DNA of 64,000 bases, from assembly GCA_937995825.1 (NCBI GenBank), contig CALKJO010000009.1, positions 124,001-188,000 of the forward strand, given 5' to 3'. The stretch comes from an uncultured Anaerolineae bacterium (GTDB taxonomy: Bacteria > Chloroflexota > Anaerolineae > Aggregatilineales > Phototrophicaceae). Under the pieces are notes generated by a model. The model saw only the letters and a program-made list of their open reading frames with translations. It was not told where the DNA came from and made no database searches. The stretch's first letter is position 1; every line of letters begins with the position of its first letter. The position numbers and the translations under genes are program-made. Shown here one piece after another: positions 60,232 through 64,000 of this stretch.

Positions 60232-60573
60232 ATGAATATCAAAACGACAAAAACCGATAACCCGCTAACCTTCGGCATGGCGCTGACGGGCGGGATCGGG
60301 CTGTTGCTAATGATGGTGGCGCTGGGGATAGGCGTTGCGCAGGGGAACAACAGCGATACAAGCGCGATCAGTCTGCTGTTTCTGAGCGGCTTGGCGCTGC
60401 TCATTCTTGGAATCGGCGCATGGGCTGCAGCGACCCGTCCGTTCGCTCATTTCGATGATATCACCCAGCCTAAAGACACTGCTCACGGGCATGGCAGCCA
60501 CGATCATCATCAACCCGAAGCGCTCGCTGACGGTGAAAAACCCGCTCTGCCCGCCGGTGAAACGCAGCCTTGA
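60232..60573 (+). CDS. Small membrane protein with histidine-rich tail
   Basis: A 113-residue protein with two membrane segments (about 13-35 and 43-65) and a soluble tail rich in His, Gly and Asp (HGHGSHDHH, about 87-95). The His cluster suggests metal binding, but no family is recognised. A GAGCAGGG sits upstream of the ATG. The next gene starts on the final base of its stop codon, so it leads a short operon with the 169-residue protein and era. Confidence 0.65.
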   Translation: MNIKTTKTDNPLTFGMALTGGIGLLLMMVALGIGVAQGNNSDTSAISLLFLSGLALLILGIGAWAAATRPFAHFDDITQPKDTAHGHGSHDHHQPEALADGEKPALPAGETQP

Positions 60574-61079
60574 TGGGATCAAAATCCATACCGGAACGCC
60601 TGGCAGTCAGCGATGCGTTTCAGGGAGTCGTCATCCGCGCAGACGGCGCGCACTTACTGGCGGCTGAGATGCAGCCCGACAGTGAGACTCTGCTTGCAGG
60701 AAAGCTGATCATCCGTTACGGGATACGCTATCTGGGCAAACCTCATCTGTCGATTGTGCCAGAACTGGTCGCGCTCGATTATGGCGACATCCTCAACGGC
60801 GAGTCTGCCTGGGCATTCCTGATCCGGCGCAGCAACCTTTATCCCCGCGCTGAAGTCTTCGGATTTCGCAGCGATGGGCGCGATGACATGGTGGTCGTCA
60901 AAAACCTCGATCTCGCGCTGACCCCTGAGGTGCTGGTGTTTGCAGGTGAAAGCGACACCATCCCAGCGGCGCGCCCGGTCGGGCTGATCGGCGGCGCTCT
61001 GAACGCCGTGCCGCCGCGCCTTGTACAATATCTGCCTCATTACGAAAGCCTGACATCCTGGCGGGAGCGCAGCCTATGA
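60573..61079 (+). CDS. Hypothetical protein between small membrane protein and era (168 aa)
   Basis: A soluble protein of 168 residues with no signal or membrane segment: MGSKSIPERLAVSDAFQGVV, then PELVALDYGDILNGESAWAFLI, KNLDLALTPEVLVFAGESD and a hydrophobic GLIGGALNAVPP strand. Not recognised. The ATG at 60573 shares one base with the preceding stop; a TTG directly before it is possible. Its stop overlaps era by ATGA, so it is cotranslated with era. Confidence 0.6.
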   Translation: MGSKSIPERLAVSDAFQGVVIRADGAHLLAAEMQPDSETLLAGKLIIRYGIRYLGKPHLSIVPELVALDYGDILNGESAWAFLIRRSNLYPRAEVFGFRSDGRDDMVVVKNLDLALTPEVLVFAGESDTIPAARPVGLIGGALNAVPPRLVQYLPHYESLTSWRERSL

Positions 61080-62017
61080 CCGATCTTGACTCGATCTTCA
61101 CCGATGTGCCGCCGGATCACCGGTCGGGCATTGTCGCCGTCGTCGGGCGTCCAAATGCTGGTAAGTCCACGCTGATCAACCGCATCCTCGGACACAAGAT
61201 CGCCGCTGTCAGCCCCAAGCCGCAGACGACGCGCAAGCGCCAGCTCGGTATCCTGACGGATGAACAGGCGCAGATTCTTTTCACAGACACGCCAGGTCTG
61301 CATCTGCCGCGGCATCGTCTGGGCGAATACATGGTCAGGAATGCGGAGACGGCATTCCGTGACGCCGACTTGATCCTGGTCATTCTGGATGTCAGCGATG
61401 CGCCGGATGCCGCCGACCGCCATATCGCCGAAACAGTCGCACGCCTGCGCGGTCAGACGCCGGTCTTTCTGGCGCTCAACAAGATCGACACGGTGACCCG
61501 CCCGCTGCTGGACGCGCGCCTTGAAGAACACGCTGCCTTGATCGCGCATGAGCGCGCCTTTCCGATCAGCGCGCTGGAGGGGACGGGAGTCCCCGAACTG
61601 GTGCATGCCATCCGCGAGAAAATGCCGTTGGGACCGCGCTATTATCCGGCTGAAGACCTGACCGAAGCCAACATGCGCTTCATCGCCGCCGAAATCATCC
61701 GTGAAAAGGTGATGATCAACACGGAGAAAGAGATCCCGTATTCGGTGGCGGTCGAGATCGAGAGCTTTCAGGAGAAAACGCCGAGCCTTAGTGTGATCAG
61801 CGCGGTGATCTACGTAGAGCGGGAATCGCAGAAAGGGATCATCGTCGGCGCGGGCGGCTCGATGATCAAACGGATCGGAACGGAGGCACGAACTGAGCTG
61901 GAGCAGTTGTTCGAGGTCAAAATTCACCTCACTCTGCGCGTTAAGGTGCTGAAAGACTGGCGCAGCGATGAAAAGCTGATGAAGCGGCTGGGCTACCGCA
62001 TCCAGGACAACGATTAG
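61076..62017 (+). CDS. era: GTPase Era
   Basis: A 313-residue essential GTPase in 16S rRNA maturation and 30S assembly. G1 is VGRPNAGKSTLIN, G2 is the PQTTRKRQLGIL segment, G3 is FTDTPGLH, G4 is LNKIDTV and G5 lies in PISALEGTGVPEL. The C-terminal KH domain contains KGIIVGAGGSMIKRIGTEART. The last four bases overlap the convergent ribF gene. Confidence 0.98.
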   Translation: MTDLDSIFTDVPPDHRSGIVAVVGRPNAGKSTLINRILGHKIAAVSPKPQTTRKRQLGILTDEQAQILFTDTPGLHLPRHRLGEYMVRNAETAFRDADLILVILDVSDAPDAADRHIAETVARLRGQTPVFLALNKIDTVTRPLLDARLEEHAALIAHERAFPISALEGTGVPELVHAIREKMPLGPRYYPAEDLTEANMRFIAAEIIREKVMINTEKEIPYSVAVEIESFQEKTPSLSVISAVIYVERESQKGIIVGAGGSMIKRIGTEARTELEQLFEVKIHLTLRVKVLKDWRSDEKLMKRLGYRIQDND

Positions 62018-62955
62018 GAGACCGCAGAGCGGGTCAATGCAGCGCGCCCAGCTTCGGCGTCGCGGCTGATTTGCTCAATAAGGCGCGTGATGCTCTCAAA
62101 GCGTATCTCCGAGCGCAGACGGTGTTCGAATGCGAATTGCAGACGCTGACCGTAAATGTCTCGGTCAAAGTCGAGCAGATGCACCTCAACGGTGACGTTT
62201 TCGCCGTTGAAAGTGGGGCGTATGCCAACATTGGTGACCGCCATGTAGCGCTCAGGCTCATCCTCAAGCGCCGCCCAACCCGCGTAAACCCCGTTAGCGG
62301 GGATGACCAACTGATCCCAGGCGGCAATATTGGCAGTCGGAAAGCCGATTTTGCGCCCCCTGGCTTCGCCACGCACGACCTCCCCAGAGACAGCATAGCT
62401 GCGACCGAGCAGACTGCGAGCGCGTTCAACGTCACCCGCTCGCAGGGCATCGCGGATCGCGCTGCTGCTGATCGCCGCGTGATCGTTGACGATCAGGTCG
62501 ATGACTTCAAGCTGGAACCCTTTTGCCTGTCCCTCAAGACGCAGGAAATCGATATTGCCTTCGCGCTTATAGCCCATCGCAAAATCGGAACCGACCCATA
62601 AACCAGTCATGTTGAGATGGCGCAGCAGTTGATCGACAAAATCGGCGGCGCGAATCTGGCGCAGATGCGCATCAAACGGCAGCGTGACAACATAATCGAT
62701 CCCAAGCTGAGCCAGCAGCGCGGCGCGGTCTTCCGGCGTCGTCAGATAGTAGCGCCCCGTCCAGCCGCGAATAACGACATCGGGATGGGGAAAAAACGTG
62801 ATGGCAGCTGCCAAACGGCTGGTTGCCCGCGCCTCCTCAACCAACTTGCGGATTAGGTGCTGATGACCGCGATGCACACCGTCGAAGACGCCAATTGTCA
62901 CCAACGATGGTTGATCGAGCTGAAGGTCTGCCAGCCTTTGCACATGCTGTCTCAT
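62014..62955 (-). CDS. ribF: Bifunctional riboflavin kinase / FAD synthetase
   Basis: Converts riboflavin to FMN and FAD. The 313 residues have the N-terminal FAD-synthetase domain (TIGVFDGVHRGHQHLI, ITFFPHPDVV, YVVTLPFD, VGSDFAMGYKREG) and the C-terminal riboflavin-kinase domain (GEVVRGEARGRKIGFPTANI, GVYAGWAA, VEVHLLDFDRDIYG). ATG 62955 overlaps the truB stop (ATGA), the normal truB-ribF order. Longer in-frame starts lie in truB. Confidence 0.97.
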   Translation of the reverse strand: MRQHVQRLADLQLDQPSLVTIGVFDGVHRGHQHLIRKLVEEARATSRLAAAITFFPHPDVVIRGWTGRYYLTTPEDRAALLAQLGIDYVVTLPFDAHLRQIRAADFVDQLLRHLNMTGLWVGSDFAMGYKREGNIDFLRLEGQAKGFQLEVIDLIVNDHAAISSSAIRDALRAGDVERARSLLGRSYAVSGEVVRGEARGRKIGFPTANIAAWDQLVIPANGVYAGWAALEDEPERYMAVTNVGIRPTFNGENVTVEVHLLDFDRDIYGQRLQFAFEHRLRSEIRFESITRLIEQISRDAEAGRAALTRSAVS

Positions 62956-63827
62956 CCGAACACTTTCTCCGGCCTCCACCAGCCATCCTGAGCGCGCACT
63001 AGCGCAATGAGCGCGCCCGACTCATCCTCGATCAGCAGCTTTTCCGCATCCTGACGCCCCTGAGGAACGGCGCGCCCATGACGAAGGTCGGACGCCTTCG
63101 CCGCGTCCACCTGACAGAATGTCCAGTGCGGCAGCGCCTCGCGTGGAGTGATAATGTACCCATCCCACGACTCCGCTGCAAGCAGATCATCGAGCTGCGC
63201 CGCACCGTCCAAACAAAATGCCCCGCTGGCAGTGCGCGTGAGCGCCGCTAGATGCGCACCGCAGCCCAGGCGCTCACCCAAATCGCGCGCCAGACTGCGG
63301 ATGTAAGTCCCGCTGCCACAAACCACGTCAAGAGTCGCCAGCGGCGGAATCCAATCGAGCAGAGTCAGCGAGTCAATACGGACGCGCCGTGCCGCCCGTT
63401 CGACCGTTTTCCCCGCGCGCGCCAGATCATACAGCTTGCGCCCGCCCTGCTTGATCGCGCTGTACATCGGTGGAGTCTGATCGATATCGCCAATAAAATC
63501 AGCCAGCACATGTTCAATCGCGCTGTCATCGACGCCGCTGAGCGAGCGCGCAGCGATTATGTCCCCCTCGGCGTCATCCGTCTCCGTCGTCACGCCAAAG
63601 TGAACGACGGCGCGGTAGCGCTTGGTCGTATGCATCACCTCATCGCTGAGACGTACCGCTGCGCCCAGACACACAACCAAGACGCCGGACGCCAGCGGAT
63701 CAAGCGTCCCCGCATGACCGACTTTGATCTCATGCCCAGTGAGCTGACGCGCACGGCGGCGGACTCGCGCTACGACAGCATGGCTCGTCATGCCAAGCGG
63801 CTTATCGATGTTCAGAAAACCGAGCAT
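62952..63827 (-). CDS. truB: tRNA pseudouridine(55) synthase
   Basis: Makes pseudouridine 55 in the tRNA T-loop. The 291 residues have [33 protein letters not shown] (catalytic Asp), [10 protein letters not shown] and [20 protein letters not shown]. The C-terminal part is short but of the TruB type. The start overlaps the end of the upstream DHH-family gene by 16 bases and the stop overlaps ribF. Confidence 0.98.
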   Translation of the reverse strand: MLGFLNIDKPLGMTSHAVVARVRRRARQLTGHEIKVGHAGTLDPLASGVLVVCLGAAVRLSDEVMHTTKRYRAVVHFGVTTETDDAEGDIIAARSLSGVDDSAIEHVLADFIGDIDQTPPMYSAIKQGGRKLYDLARAGKTVERAARRVRIDSLTLLDWIPPLATLDVVCGSGTYIRSLARDLGERLGCGAHLAALTRTASGAFCLDGAAQLDDLLAAESWDGYIITPREALPHWTFCQVDAAKASDLRHGRAVPQGRQDAEKLLIEDESGALIALVRAQDGWWRPEKVFG

Positions 63828-64000
63828 GATGGATTTACCGACTTACCCTGCTCAACCGCTGCGCGCAGCAGCGGCATGACGCGCTCGCGCACTTCAGCAA
63901 GCGTGCCGCTTACAGTCGCGCCCGCCGCCTGACGATGCCCGCCGCCGCCAAGCGCGAATGCAACGGCGCCAACATCGTACCCGAGCTTCGAACGCAAGCT
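63812..64000 (-). CDS. nrnA: DHH-family phosphoesterase, NrnA-type (C-terminal part)
   Basis: Only the last 62 codons are in the window; the gene continues beyond the right edge. [21 protein letters not shown] is the DHHA1 glycine-histidine motif of oligoribonuclease/pAp-phosphatase NrnA proteins. Its position directly upstream of truB-ribF is the usual rbfA-nrnA-truB-ribF order. The DHH catalytic domain is not visible, so the identity rests on the C-terminus and context. Confidence 0.85.
   Translation of the reverse strand, partial: SLRSKLGYDVGAVAFALGGGGHRQAAGATVSGTLAEVRERVMPLLRAAVEQGKSVNPSCSVF

Noticed and set aside
1..64000. Mobile elements, CRISPR arrays or horizontal islands
   Set aside because: No transposase, integrase, direct-repeat array or long terminal repeat was seen, and base composition appears uniform through the window.

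Overview
The window looks like a contiguous piece of a high-GC bacterial chromosome, most likely a Chloroflexota member near Anaerolineae. This is inferred from remembered protein style, not from a search: Flp-pilin N-termini, Thr/Pro-rich linkers on secreted proteins, DM13, PPC, CpXC and DUF1385 proteins, sugar permeases with insertions, and tRNA genes lacking an encoded CCA. I see no phage, IS element, CRISPR array or rRNA.

Region 1 (1-11.5 kb, minus strand) is one tightly packed operon read from folD leftwards. It resembles the anaerobic purine/urate-breakdown clusters known from gut bacteria. It holds 8-oxoguanine deaminase/SsnA-type and adenine deaminases, a YgeY-type M20 hydrolase, a YgeW-type knotted carbamoyltransferase, carbamate kinase and two fold-type-II PLP enzymes. 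Less expected members are a membrane-anchored SGNH hydrolase, a family-2 polyprenyl-phosphate-type glycosyltransferase, a 77-residue coiled-coil protein and a 178-residue protein of unknown function. The cluster continues past the left edge.

Region 2 (11.7-26.4 kb) opens with a 1585-residue protein in which a Flp-type prepilin start is joined to a huge ectodomain of PA14-like and MAM/jelly-roll-like modules. It is followed by a guanylate-kinase-like protein, a YgfZ-type protein, an FtsB/DivIC-like protein with an apparently leaderless promoter, tRNA-Leu(CAG), an SH3-beta-lactamase-fold protein, and a MalEFG-type sugar importer whose MalG carries an insertion of about 300 residues. A short hypothetical protein and a DUF971 protein close the region.

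Region 3 (26.6-42.4 kb, plus strand) holds a lipoprotein, a six-hairpin glycosidase-like protein, a degenerate homoserine-kinase-like protein, an ABC exporter, an SDR, a membrane-anchored methyltransferase, argS, dcd, tRNA-Val(UAC), an OmpR-type regulator, a DM13 protein and four overlapping or closely spaced genes including a PPC protein and a nucleotidyltransferase-like protein.

Region 4 (42.4-64 kb) mixes housekeeping and envelope functions. It includes two secreted GH-A-like proteins, a histidine kinase/CpXC pair divergent from mutS, recJ, fmt-sua5, mdh and pckA (with a strong CRP-type palindrome upstream of pckA), era, and the conserved nrnA-truB-ribF group running off the right edge. 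Spacing in most operons is by ATGA/GTGA overlaps, and several starts are TTG or GTG.
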